Shown here: one piece after another, positions 18,147 through 26,737 of the stretch
Layout: each line of letters starts with the position of its first letter
How positions within the stretch are numbered: the stretch's first letter is position 1
Assembly (NCBI GenBank): GCA_963696665.1
Contig: CAVOLE010000008.1
Coordinates: 1-64,000 of the forward strand
Origin: Roseiarcus sp963696665
Lineage (GTDB): Bacteria > Pseudomonadota > Alphaproteobacteria > Rhizobiales > Beijerinckiaceae
Length of the DNA stretch: 64,000 nucleotides
Direction of reading: 5' to 3'
Notes under the pieces: generated by a model
What the model was told of the DNA's origin: nothing
Database searches by the model: none
What the model saw: the letters and a program-made list of their open reading frames with translations, nothing else
Made by a program: the position numbers and the translations under genes

Positions 18147-19311
18147 GCGAGGCAGTCGAGCGCCCGTCGACGCTCACTTGGCGCCCGCCCCCTCACCCCA
18201 GCCCTCTCCCCGCAGGGGGGAGGGAATTTCGACCGCGATCGGTGTCATCAGCGGCACCTCAATGGACGGGATCGACGTGGCGCTGATCGAGAGCGACGGC
18301 GAGGCTGAGCTCAAGACGGGACCCTCGGCGACCTTTCCCTACCCGCTCGCAGTCGCGCAGCGGCTGCGCGCGGTGGTCGCCGACCTGAGCGAAGCCCAGG
18401 CGCCGCAGCTCGAGCTCGAGCGGCTCGTGACCGACGCGCATGTCGCGGCGGTCGAGGCGTTTCTCGAGCGGTTTTCGGTTCCCCGCGAGCGCGTCGCCCT
18501 CGTCGGCCTGCACGGCCAGACCATTCTGCATCGGCCCCGCGCAGGCCTGACGCGGCAGCTCTGCGACGGCGCGCGCGCCGCAGCGGCGCTCAAGATCGAC
18601 GTGGTCTCGGACTTTCGCTCGGCCGACGTCTCGGCGGGCGGCGAAGGCGCGCCGCTCGCGCCCATCTATCACGCGGCGATGGCGGCGGGCCTCGAGCGGC
18701 CGCTGATGATTCTCAACTGGGGCGGGGTCGGCAACGTCACCTATCTCGGGCCCGAGGGAGAGATCATCGCCTTCGACACCGGCCCCGCCAATGCGCTGAT
18801 CGACGACTTTCTTATTCTCAGGCGCGGGCTGGCGTTCGACGAAAACGGGGCCTTGGGCGCAAGCGGGCGCGTCGACATGGCGGCGCTCGCCACGCTGATG
18901 GGCGATCCCTATTTCGACCGCCCGGCGCCCAAATCGCTCGACCGCAACCACTTCAACGCCGCTGCAGCCTGCGTCAAGCGCCTGAGCGACGCGGATGGCG
19001 CGGCGACGCTCGGCGCGTTCACGGTCGAATCGACGGCGGCGGCGCTGAAGCATGTCCCGAGCACGCCGGCGCGATGGCTGGTCGGGGGCGGCGGCCGGCG
19101 AAACCCGAACCTCATGCGACGGCTCGCCGAGCGGCTGGAGGTGAAGGTCGAGCCCGTCGAGGCGATTGGTTTCGACGGCGATAGCATCGAGGCGCAATGT
19201 TTCGCCTATTGCGCTCTGCGTTCGCGGCGCGGCCTGCCGATCTCCTTTCCGACCACGACTGGCGCCCCAAAGCCGATGACCGGCGGCGTCCTCTCGCCGG
19301 CGCCCAAATGA
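18139..19311 (+). CDS. anmK: Anhydro-N-acetylmuramic acid kinase
   Basis: Phosphorylates and hydrolyses 1,6-anhydro-MurNAc released during murein turnover to MurNAc-6-phosphate. The ASKHA kinase core is clear: VISGTSMDGIDVALIESDG at the N-terminus, HGQTILHRP, LNWGGVGNVTYL and FDTGPANALIDD. Homology begins at about 18,235 with AIGVISGTS, where no good start codon exists. The only clear in-frame start upstream is GTG at 18139, overlapping the adenosyltransferase by 8 bases. The first ~33 codons then include a palindromic repeat (18187-18226) translated as PSPQPSPRRGEG. Its pathway partners amgK and murU are at the right end of the window. Confidence 0.88.
   Translation: MTERGSRAPVDAHLAPAPSPQPSPRRGEGISTAIGVISGTSMDGIDVALIESDGEAELKTGPSATFPYPLAVAQRLRAVVADLSEAQAPQLELERLVTDAHVAAVEAFLERFSVPRERVALVGLHGQTILHRPRAGLTRQLCDGARAAAALKIDVVSDFRSADVSAGGEGAPLAPIYHAAMAAGLERPLMILNWGGVGNVTYLGPEGEIIAFDTGPANALIDDFLILRRGLAFDENGALGASGRVDMAALATLMGDPYFDRPAPKSLDRNHFNAAAACVKRLSDADGAATLGAFTVESTAAALKHVPSTPARWLVGGGGRRNPNLMRRLAERLEVKVEPVEAIGFDGDSIEAQCFAYCALRSRRGLPISFPTTTGAPKPMTGGVLSPAPK
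18187..18226. repeat. Palindromic repeat inside the 5' end of anmK
   Basis: CCCTCACCCCAGCCCTCTCC followed by CGCAGGGGGGAGGG forms a GC-rich hairpin of the common CCCTCTCC/GGAGAGGG repeat type; related elements are at 42774-42810 and 48460-48565. Here it lies within the reading frame joining the probable GTG start to the kinase domain. Confidence 0.7.
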
Positions 19312-19361
19312 AAGGGCCCCGCTTGCGCGAGGCCCTTCTTGAAAGCGCGAGCGCGCGATCG

Positions 19362-19799
19362 TCAGCAGACGTTGACGGCCTGCTGGCCGAGGAAATTGCC
19401 ATAAGCGTCATAGGTCGGCCGATACTGCCAGCAGCCGCCATAACCATATCCGCCATACCCATAGCCGCCGCCCCAATAGGGATAGGTGGCGATAGCCGCG
19501 CCGGTTAGCACGCCCGCAGCCACCGCCGGGCCCCACCAGCCGCCGTACCAGCGACCGCCGCGCCAATAGCCGCCATGCCAGACGCCGCGGCCTGCCCAGC
19601 CGCCGCCGTGCCAGCCGCCGCCATGCCAGGCTCCGCCGTGCCAGCCTCCGCCGTGCCAGCCTCCGCCATGCCAGCCGCCGCCATGAAAACCGCCGCCGCG
19701 CCAGCCGCCGGCCGACGCCGGAGTCGTCGGCACAACAACAGCCGCGGCCATCGCAAGCGCCGAGATCCCGGCGACGATCGTCTTCGAAATCCTGACCAT
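19362..19799 (-). CDS. Exported Gly/His/Trp-rich repeat protein (first of a tandem pair)
   Basis: A 145-residue precursor with a signal peptide (MVRISKTIVAGISALAMAA, cleaved near PASAGG). Next come tandem GGGWHGG-type repeats (about residues 30-80), a short hydrophobic segment (VAAGVLTGAAIATYPYW), a Gly/Tyr-rich stretch and the ending GNFLGQQAVNVC. The second ATG of an ATGATG pair is used because GGAGG lies six bases before it. Function unknown; the His/Trp/Gly composition could favour metal or surface association, but that is speculation. The neighbour at 20100 shares the architecture and C-terminal motif. Confidence 0.75.
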   Translation of the reverse strand: MVRISKTIVAGISALAMAAAVVVPTTPASAGGWRGGGFHGGGWHGGGWHGGGWHGGAWHGGGWHGGGWAGRGVWHGGYWRGGRWYGGWWGPAVAAGVLTGAAIATYPYWGGGYGYGGYGYGGCWQYRPTYDAYGNFLGQQAVNVC

Positions 19800-20099
19800 C
19801 ATGAGCCTCCGTATGGACCGACGGTCCCGCCGCCGGATGAACCCAGTCGCCGCCGGGAACAAAGGACCGAACCGCGGCGTGTTTGTTAACTTGCCCTCGA
19901 ATTCCGGCAGCGGTTTGACGGCTGCGCGTCGTTTGGGCGGCGAGGCGGGTTTTGTCTCCAGACGGCAGCGTACCACGCAATTCCTGAATTGGATGCTCAT
20001 AGTATATGCTGAACAAACATTCAGGATGCGGGCTTCAGAGTACTAGTTTCAATTTTTCTTTACCTGAAGCCGGCTCGGTCGGCCGACCCGCGATCAGGC

Positions 20100-20615
20100 T
20101 CAGTAGCAGATGTTTACGAGCCGCCGGCCGAGATAATGGCCGCGCGCCGTCCACACCCGCCTCCTCACCCAGCAACCGGGTCCGCCGCCATAGGCCGGCT
20201 GCGAAGCGATCGCGACCCCGATGGGCACGGTCGCCGCCGCGATCGCCCAGCCCGGATCGTAACCCCAACCCCAACCGCCCCAGCCCCAGCCGCAATTCCA
20301 ACAACCGCCCCAACCGCCGCCCCATCCCCAACCCGCGCGCCGATAGCCCCAGCCGCCGCCCCAGCCGGGTCGACCCCAGCCGCCACGCCACCCGCCGCCC
20401 CAGCCGCCGCCACGCCACCCGCCGCCCCAGCCGCCGCCGCGCCAACCGCCGCCGCGAAAACCTCCTCCGCCAAAGCCCCCATGAAAGCCGCCGCCATGAA
20501 AACCGCCGCCGCCATGCCATTGGGCCACGGCGGGGGTTGGCGCCGTGGCGACCGCCGTCGCCATCCCGAATGCAGCTATGGCCGCAACTAGGCTCTTCTT
20601 GATCGAAACACGCAT
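20100..20615 (-). CDS. Exported Gly/Trp/Arg-rich repeat protein (second of a tandem pair)
   Basis: 171 residues from the ATG at 20615, placed just after GGGAGG. A signal peptide (MRVSIKKSLVAAIAAFGMAT, cleavage near PAVAQ) precedes about 80 residues of GGGFRGGGWRGG-type repeats. A hydrophobic stretch (WAIAAATVPIGVAIAS) and the ending GHYLGRRLVNICY follow, echoing the GNFLGQQAVNVC ending of the neighbouring protein. The two genes point the same way, about 300 bases apart, and look like an old tandem duplication. Family function unknown to me. Confidence 0.75.
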   Translation of the reverse strand: MRVSIKKSLVAAIAAFGMATAVATAPTPAVAQWHGGGGFHGGGFHGGFGGGGFRGGGWRGGGWGGGWRGGGWGGGWRGGWGRPGWGGGWGYRRAGWGWGGGWGGCWNCGWGWGGWGWGYDPGWAIAAATVPIGVAIASQPAYGGGPGCWVRRRVWTARGHYLGRRLVNICY

Positions 20616-20688
20616 GGGAAAGTCCTCCCGTTGGTCGGCCAGCATCGCCGCGTCCTCAGCCTAGAACTATGTCGTGACGCAAAAAGGT

Positions 20689-21579
20689 CTAGGGTTTCTT
20701 CATCGCCCCGCGTAAAAAATTGATGATCCCCGAGAAATCGTCGCCGCCGTGGTCGGCCGCAACATAGAGAGCGTAGAGCTGCGCGGCCTCGGCGCCGAGT
20801 GGGGTTAAGGCCGCGACGCTCGACGCCGCCTCCTGCGCGAGGCGCAAATCCTTGAGCATGAGAGCCGCGGCAAATCCGGGTTTATAGTCGCGATTGGCGG
20901 GGGAAGCGGGAACCGGCCCCGGCACTGGGCAATAGGTGGTGAGCGACCACGACTGGCCGGATGCCGTGGAGGCGACGTCGTACAAGGCCTGCGCCGATAG
21001 CCCCAGCTTTTCGGCCAGCGCGAAGGCCTCGCAAGTGACGATCATGGTCGCGCCGAGGATCATGTTGTTGCAGATCTTGGCGGCCTGCCCCGCCCCCGCC
21101 CCGCCGCAATGGACGATGCGCTTGCCCATATTTTCCAGGATCGGCTTCGCGCGCGCGAATGCTTCATCCGAGCCGCCGCACATGAAGGTGAGGGTGCCTG
21201 CGGTCGCGCCGCCCACGCCGCCTGAGACTGGCGCGTCGAGCGTCAGCACGCCCGCCGCGGCGCCCGCCTCATGCGCTTGTCTCGCGCTCAAGACGTCAAT
21301 GGTCGAGCAATCGATGACGAGGACGCCCTTGGACGTCGCTGGCAGAAGGTCCGCGTGAGCCGCGAGAACATGGCTGCCGGCCGGCAGCATGGTCACGACC
21401 GTATCGGCCTGGGCGACGGCCTCGCGGGCGCTTGCTGCAATGGCGACGCCGGACGCGGCGGCCGCCGTCTTCGCCGCGTCGACGAGATCGAAGCCGATGA
21501 CCGCGTGGCCCGCCTTGACGAGATTGGCGGCCATCGGGAGCCCCATATTGCCGAGGCCGATGAATGCGATGTTCGACAT
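20689..21579 (-). CDS. mmsB: 3-hydroxyisobutyrate dehydrogenase
   Basis: NAD-dependent oxidation of 3-hydroxyisobutyrate to methylmalonate semialdehyde in valine breakdown. 296 residues: Rossmann motif FIGLGNMGLPMAANL at 6-20, substrate signature DAPVSGGVGGATAGTLTFM, and the catalytic Lys in GAGQAAKICNN. The start at 21579 follows GGGAGG; the longer upstream frame is not supported. An isobutyryl-CoA-type dehydrogenase lies 2.4 kb away on the same strand, which fits valine degradation, although other genes intervene. Confidence 0.92.
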   Translation of the reverse strand: MSNIAFIGLGNMGLPMAANLVKAGHAVIGFDLVDAAKTAAAASGVAIAASAREAVAQADTVVTMLPAGSHVLAAHADLLPATSKGVLVIDCSTIDVLSARQAHEAGAAAGVLTLDAPVSGGVGGATAGTLTFMCGGSDEAFARAKPILENMGKRIVHCGGAGAGQAAKICNNMILGATMIVTCEAFALAEKLGLSAQALYDVASTASGQSWSLTTYCPVPGPVPASPANRDYKPGFAAALMLKDLRLAQEAASSVAALTPLGAEAAQLYALYVAADHGGDDFSGIINFLRGAMKKP

Positions 21580-21653
21580 GAGTCCTCCCGGGTCGCCAGC
21601 GCTGGAAGAAAGCCTCAGCACAAGGCGTCTGAGAACTAGCACTTTGTGTCCGA

Positions 21654-21962
21654 ATGCGGATGTGCAAAAGGAGAGGCGTTTTTGGCGGGCCTCGTCTGGC
21701 TCGTCAGCATCCTTCGCTTGTGCAGGCTCTGGCGCCGGGGGCCGATGCAGATCGACGCGAGGGCGTGCTCGAGTGGACCCAGTTCGACAAAGAGGGGCGT
21801 GTGCTTCGCGGCGTGGACTGGTTCGTCTTCGAGCCAGAGTCGTTTCGAATTCAGGAGATTCGCGCTTACGGCGCTGCGCCAATTCAGCGCGATCTTCAGC
21901 GCCAGGAGCTGCAGGATTTCGACTACGCCGGGCGCGGCTATCCACTGACCCGCCCGGTCTGA
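21654..21962 (+). pseudogene. C-terminal remnant of a SnoaL-like protein
   Basis: The part from about 21,770 to 21,962 (WTQFDKEGRVLRGVDWFVFE, then REL-type ending DFDYAGRGYPL) resembles the C-terminal half of SnoaL/NTF2-like proteins. The N-terminal ~40 residues do not fit and there is no ribosome-binding site, so the first half appears lost. It overlaps the region upstream of mmsB on the opposite strand. Confidence 0.45.
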
Positions 21963-22099
21963 ACTCCTACGCGCGCCGGCGCAGGCTTGATCGGTTGAAG
22001 GGGCGCCGCTAGCACCGCACGTCGCGGCGAATGATCGGTGGCCGCGGTGTTGGGCGACGCCTCGCAAAGGAGCCGGTTCTCACTCACAATCTCGGCGCG

Positions 22100-22849
22100 A
22101 TGCCCTCCATCCAACCCCTTCCCTTTGCCGTCGCGACCGTCACGTTCCTGCTCGCTGGTTTCGTGAAGGGCGTGATCGGGCTCGGGCTGCCGACCGTCTC
22201 GATGGGCTTGCTGACCCTGGTCATGGCGCCCGCCAAAGCCGCCTCGCTCCTGATCGTGCCGTCATTCGTAACCAATGTCTGGCAAGTGGCGGCGGGCCCG
22301 AGCTTCAGGCGGCTGGCCCAACGGCTTTGGCCCATGCTCATGGGCGTGATTCTCGGGACCCTCGCAGGCGCAGGGTTGCTGACCGGAAGCCATGCGGAGC
22401 AAGCCGCCGTCGCGCTCGGGCTTATGCTGATGCTTTACGCCGGGCTGGGCCTTACCTCGGTGCGCTTCTCAGCGCCGCCTTCGGCCGAATGGTGGCTCGG
22501 TCCTCTGATCGGGGTTCTGACCGGCCTCGCCACCGCCGCGACAGGCGTGTTCGCTATCCCCGCCGTGCCGTATCTCGGGTCGTTGGGACTGGGCAAGGAG
22601 GAGCTGATCCAGGCGTTGGGCCTCTCCTTCACGGTCTCCACCGTCGCTTTGGCGGCCGCGCTTGCAGCAGGCGGCGCTTTTGCGCTTGGAGACGTCGGCG
22701 CTTCGACCGCCGCGCTCGCGCCTGTGCTTCTCGGTCTGGCGGCAGGCGGCGCCGTGCGCGGCCGGTTCAGCGAGCGGACCTTCCGGCGGGTGTTCTTCGG
22801 CGGCCTGCTCGTGCTCGGCGCTCACCTCGCGTCGCGGGCGGTCGTGTGA
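22100..22849 (+). CDS. TauE/SafE family permease
   Basis: Integral membrane protein of 249 residues with about seven to eight hydrophobic helices and the family repeats: FVKGVIGLGLPTVSMG near the N-terminus and the related GLATAATGVFAIPAVPYL in the second half. Members export sulfite, sulfoacetate or related anions; the substrate here is not deducible. The ATG at 22100 gives the family N-terminus, though no ribosome-binding site is obvious. Single gene. Confidence 0.85.
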   Translation: MPSIQPLPFAVATVTFLLAGFVKGVIGLGLPTVSMGLLTLVMAPAKAASLLIVPSFVTNVWQVAAGPSFRRLAQRLWPMLMGVILGTLAGAGLLTGSHAEQAAVALGLMLMLYAGLGLTSVRFSAPPSAEWWLGPLIGVLTGLATAATGVFAIPAVPYLGSLGLGKEELIQALGLSFTVSTVALAAALAAGGAFALGDVGASTAALAPVLLGLAAGGAVRGRFSERTFRRVFFGGLLVLGAHLASRAVV

Positions 22850-22959
22850 AGCGGCTTGGTCGTGGCTGTCCTTCGGCCGCCGGTCGCGCTCGCGGACGGG
22901 GCGATTTGGGATTTCTTGATTCCCGGCTCTTTCGCTTTAGAATCCCAAGATTTCAGGGG

Positions 22960-23062
22960 TTGGAAAAGCTTGGATTTCCTTGGATTCTCTCGTCTGAAAT
23001 CCAGACTTATCAATGAGTTACACGGGATTTTCGCCGACAAGGATTTCACGCGCCCTCTGGCC
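22960..23062 (+). repeat. ~103-bp dispersed repeat, copy B
   Basis: About 80% identical by eye to 57069-57170, starting TTGGAAAAGCTTGGATTTCC and ending CTGGCC. It includes a GGAAA...TTTCC hairpin and the core TTATCAATG(A/G)GTTACACG. The 22.85-23.29 kb gap otherwise holds no gene I can support. Confidence 0.75.
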
Positions 23063-23291
23063 ATTGAAGCCGCCCGGGCGCGAGCCGGCTCGACCGTTCT
23101 AGGGTTCTGCGGCGCGGAATCGATCATGGGGCGAGCTTAACGCCGTTTCTGCTTTCCCGCAAGGATTTGTCACGGGCGAACGGCGTCCTGGCGCTGAACA
23201 AGGAAGAGTCCAGGCGCTCGACCCGCGCTTCGCCATATCCACTGTCCCGCTCGCCCCTCGCGACGCGGGCGTCCCGATCGATCGGCTCTCG

Positions 23292-23923
23292 CTACGAGGC
23301 CCGCGCCGGCGCCGGCTCGGCTGACGGGGCGGCGATATGGCCGCGCCAGATGAGCCATGCGGCGACATAGGCCCAGAGGGCGAATATGCGCTCGACGAGG
23401 GTGACGAAGCCGAGGTCAGAGGGCGTGGTCGCGCTGGTCGCGGCCAAAATCGCGCTGACGCCGAGCGCCGCGCCGACGCCGACGACCAGATGCCCGACGA
23501 GGATCGCGCCGATCGGAAAAGCGGTCGCCAGCACCCCGACCGCGCCAACCAGTTTTAGAGCGCGCTGGCGATGCAGGAACGCGACCGACCAAAGCAGCAT
23601 CGCGAGAAGCAGGAAAGCGGCGTAAAGCAGCTAGTAGCGGCCCGCGACCTCGGGCGCGAGGCCGAGCGCGATCTGGGCTTTGGCGACGACCGCGATGGCG
23701 AAAAAGACGAAGGCCGCCCGGTTGAGGGGCTTCCTCATTCCCATTTCGTCGCAGAAAGCCCAGATCGCGAAAGCCGCGAGCGCGAGCGTGAGCAGGCGAA
23801 AGGCGCAAGCGGCGCGGAAAAATGGGTGAGCGCGAGCGTCAGGAACGCCGCCGCCGCGAGCGCGACGGCGGCTGTTCTCGCATTCGCCGGTGGGGCGCGA
23901 CTAGAGAATATCGATGTATTCAT
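23292..23923 (-). pseudogene. Decayed multi-pass membrane protein of unknown function
   Basis: Reading from the ATG at 23923 (MNTSIFSSRAPPANARTAAV) gives a hydrophobic protein with about six to seven membrane segments, but with two lesions. A one-base loss near 23,800 (CCTTTCGCC; adding one T restores RLLTLALAAFAIWAF) shifts the frame. A TAG near 23,632 then interrupts GRY-stop-LLYAAFLLL, where TGG would give Trp. The last 102 residues (to 23292) remain open. Repaired, it would be about 210 residues. I do not recognise the family. Confidence 0.6.
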
Positions 23924-23991
23924 GGTTCGTCCTCGTGGTTACTGAAAACGCTCGCACCGAGCCTCGATGGGTCGGGCGTCCAGTCGACCCC

Positions 23992-25128
23992 TCAATTCTC
24001 GATCAGCCCACGCGCCACGATCACCCGCATGATCTCGTTCGTGCCCTCGAGGATCTGGTGGACGCGCAAATCGCGCACGATCTTCTCGACGCCGTAATCG
24101 GCGAGATAGCCGTAGCCGCCGAACAATTGCAGAGCGTCATTGGCCGCGTTGAAGCCAACGTCGGTCGCCGTCTGCTTGGCCATGGCGCAAAGACGCGTCG
24201 CCTCGGGCGACTTCTCATCGAGCGCGCTCGCGGCGCGCCACAGCACGGAGCGCGCGGTCTCGAGCGAAGTCGCAATATCGGCGACGCGGAATTGCAGCGC
24301 CTGGAAGTCGGCGATGCGACGGCCGAAGGCCTTGCGCTCGCGCATATAGGCGACCGCCTTGTCGAGCGCCGATTGTCCGCCGCCGATCGAGCAGGCGCCG
24401 ATATTGAGCCTGCCCCCATCGAGCCCGGCCATCGCGATCTTGAAGCCGATCCCTTCGGCGCCGACCCGATTGGCGGCCGGGACGCGCACGCCCTCCATGA
24501 TCACCTGACGCGTCGGCTGCGCGCGCCAGCCCATCTTCTTCTCTTTCGCGCCGAAGCTTAAGCCGGGCGCGCCATTGTCGACCAGAAAGGCGGAGATTCC
24601 GCTCGCGCCGCCCTCGCCGGTGCGCGCCATGACGAGATAGAGGTCGCTGACGCCGGCGCCCGAGATGAATTGCTTGACCCCGTCGAGCACATAATCATCG
24701 CCGTCGCGCCGGGCGCGGGTAGTCAGCGCCGCGGCGTCGGAGCCCGACCCCGGCTCGGTCAGGCAGTAACTCGCGATGAGCTCCATCGAGGCGAGGCGAG
24801 GCAGAAAGCGGCTTTTGAGCTCCGGCGAACCGAAGCCGTCGATGACCCAGGCGACCATGTTGTGGATGGAAAGGAACGAAGCGACGCACGGGCAGCCGGT
24901 CGACAAAGCCTCGAAGATCAACGCCGCGTCGAGGCGGGTCATGCCGCTGCCGCCGTGCTGTTCGCCGACGTAGATCGCGGCCATGCCCAGCGCCGCCGCC
25001 TCGCGCAACACGTCGACCGGAAAATGCTCGGTCTCGTCCCAGCTCAGCGCATTGGGGGCGATACGGGCGTCGGCGAATGATTTCGCCATGTCGCGGACGG
25101 CGAGATGGTCTGCAGTCAAGGCGAACAT
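23992..25128 (-). CDS. Acyl-CoA dehydrogenase, isobutyryl-CoA type
   Basis: FAD flavoprotein that introduces the alpha-beta double bond in an acyl-CoA. 378 residues, with the family signatures CLTEPGSGSDAAAL and QLFGGYGYLADYGVEKIVRD. The catalytic Glu lies in the C-terminal LEGTNEIMRV. The GMTRLDAALIFEALSTGCP region and the nearby mmsB favour isobutyryl-CoA (valine pathway), but short branched substrates in general are possible. The start is at 25128; the roughly 290 bases upstream to the next gene show nothing recognisable. Confidence 0.9.
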   Translation of the reverse strand: MFALTADHLAVRDMAKSFADARIAPNALSWDETEHFPVDVLREAAALGMAAIYVGEQHGGSGMTRLDAALIFEALSTGCPCVASFLSIHNMVAWVIDGFGSPELKSRFLPRLASMELIASYCLTEPGSGSDAAALTTRARRDGDDYVLDGVKQFISGAGVSDLYLVMARTGEGGASGISAFLVDNGAPGLSFGAKEKKMGWRAQPTRQVIMEGVRVPAANRVGAEGIGFKIAMAGLDGGRLNIGACSIGGGQSALDKAVAYMRERKAFGRRIADFQALQFRVADIATSLETARSVLWRAASALDEKSPEATRLCAMAKQTATDVGFNAANDALQLFGGYGYLADYGVEKIVRDLRVHQILEGTNEIMRVIVARGLIEN

Positions 25129-25421
25129 GGCTCAGGCTTCCCGCCTTCGTTTCCCCCGCCGATCCCGCCACATTGCCCGACGTTTGCGCCAGCCGCAATC
25201 GGCTGGACGATCGCGCGCTGTTTTGCCGCTTTTTGCGGCGATTCGAGCTGGCCCCGTCTTAGCAGCGCCTGGAAGGCTCCAGGTCAATCGACTGCCGATT
25301 GATAAAAACTATGCTCGCGGCCAGCTCGGCGCGTCAACGCGCAAGCCGCAGTCGCCCGGCCGCTTCTGCGAGCGGAGAACCGATCGACGCGTCTTAAGCG
25401 GGTCGAGTCGCGGATGCGACC

Positions 25422-26561
25422 CTAGAGCTTGGCGACGACGGCGAGCTTCTTGATCTGCCCGTTCTCATAGGCTCGCAGGAAGGCGTTGTAGTCCTTGAAG
25501 GACACGCAGCCGTTCGAGTCGCCGTTGGGGCCGAGCATGAAGGGGTGGGCGAGCAATCCGGCGCGCCCGTAGATGCCGCCTTCTCCGACCGGATTGAGCC
25601 GTATCGCCTGCACGCCGTGGAAGGAGCCTTCCCGCAGCGTCAGCTCGTAGACATGCGGCGGCGTCGGGCCCACTGCGCGCTCGGCCACGTAGCGCGGATT
25701 GTCGAGCGCCGCCCCGAGACCCGAATGGGCTTCGAGCCGTGTTCCGTCGGGCAGATAGACCACGCGCGCCGAGATGTCATAGACCGCGGTATACCGGTCA
25801 TAGCCGGAAGTTGGGGCGGAATTGCCAAAGGGCGACGGGAAGCTGAACAGCGGGCCTCTGCCAAGGCCGAAGGGTGACTCTCGCTCCCTTTGCTGAGCGA
25901 CGACCGGCTGGGCGGCGGTGCGCGCTTGGGTCGTGGAAGCGGCGACCGGCGAGGATGAATGCGCCCATCCCAACAGTTTCTCGAAGACGTTGCGATTGTC
26001 GGTCGGAGCGGAAGGCGGAGCGACCGCCACGTTGGGGCGCCACGGATGGCGCTCGGGCGCCGTGGACTGCGTCGGGGCGCCGAACCCAGGCGGACGAACC
26101 GGCGGCAAGGGGAAGCTTTCCGTCTCACTGACCTCGGGCGCATCGCGTTCTGGCGGCAGAGGCACGCTCGCGGCCGGCGGGATCGCCGGAGTGGGCGGAA
26201 AAGGTTCGAGCCGCGGCAGCGGGAACGGGGCGGACGAAACCGACGGCGCGGCTTCGAGACTCGCCACTTGCTGTGGCGGAGCTGCGGGCGCGGGCGCCGT
26301 CAGTTGAGCAAGCAGATTGGCGTCAATGGCAATGTCGGCGAAGGGTTTCGAGACGGCCGGCGAAACGGTCGAGACCGGAGCCCACCGGGAGAATAAAGTT
26401 TCGGGAATCCCCGCGCCGAGCCAGTGCAACGCCCAGACGCTAACCGCCCCGGCGAGCGCCAATGCCGCTGCGCCGCCTGGAACAATTTTCGGAAGAACCC
26501 GTTGAGGAGTGTCCCCGTCCTCAAACGAAAGGTCGTCGAATGTAGCCTCGATCCCCTGCAT
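25422..26561 (-). CDS. DUF2778 protein (L,D-transpeptidase-like), membrane anchored
   Basis: 379 residues: cytoplasmic N-terminus, one membrane segment (about 31-48, AALALAGAVSVWAL), a long Pro/Ala-rich periplasmic linker (50-240) and a C-terminal DUF2778 domain from about 255. The domain contains YTAVYDISARVVYLPDGT and ends in HPFMLGPNGDSNGCVSFKDY. His and SNGC resemble the L,D-transpeptidase catalytic motif, so a peptidoglycan-directed activity is inferred, not shown. Single gene. Confidence 0.85.
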   Translation of the reverse strand: MQGIEATFDDLSFEDGDTPQRVLPKIVPGGAAALALAGAVSVWALHWLGAGIPETLFSRWAPVSTVSPAVSKPFADIAIDANLLAQLTAPAPAAPPQQVASLEAAPSVSSAPFPLPRLEPFPPTPAIPPAASVPLPPERDAPEVSETESFPLPPVRPPGFGAPTQSTAPERHPWRPNVAVAPPSAPTDNRNVFEKLLGWAHSSSPVAASTTQARTAAQPVVAQQRERESPFGLGRGPLFSFPSPFGNSAPTSGYDRYTAVYDISARVVYLPDGTRLEAHSGLGAALDNPRYVAERAVGPTPPHVYELTLREGSFHGVQAIRLNPVGEGGIYGRAGLLAHPFMLGPNGDSNGCVSFKDYNAFLRAYENGQIKKLAVVAKL

Positions 26562-26737
26562 CCCTAGCCCTACGCCTACGCTGTCCCAATTGAATAAAAA
26601 TAGAGCGTATGCGTTGAGCCTTCCTTAACGCAGTCCGCGGCCGGAGGCTAGCGGGGGAATGGGAGCGTCTGGCGGATTAGATTCCCATTTCTTCAATGTG
26701 TTGCATGGCCGCAACAACCTCCCCGCGGAGCCATTCG

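Noticed and set aside
19590..19690. Regularly spaced GC-rich repeats that could look like a CRISPR array
   Set aside because: They are codon-phased repeats within a Gly/His/Trp-rich exported protein, with no spacers of unique sequence and no cas genes.
20006..20602. Pro/Ala/Arg-rich open frames on the plus strand opposite the Gly-rich genes
   Set aside because: They are reverse-complement shadows of the Gly/Trp-rich repeats and lack start signals.
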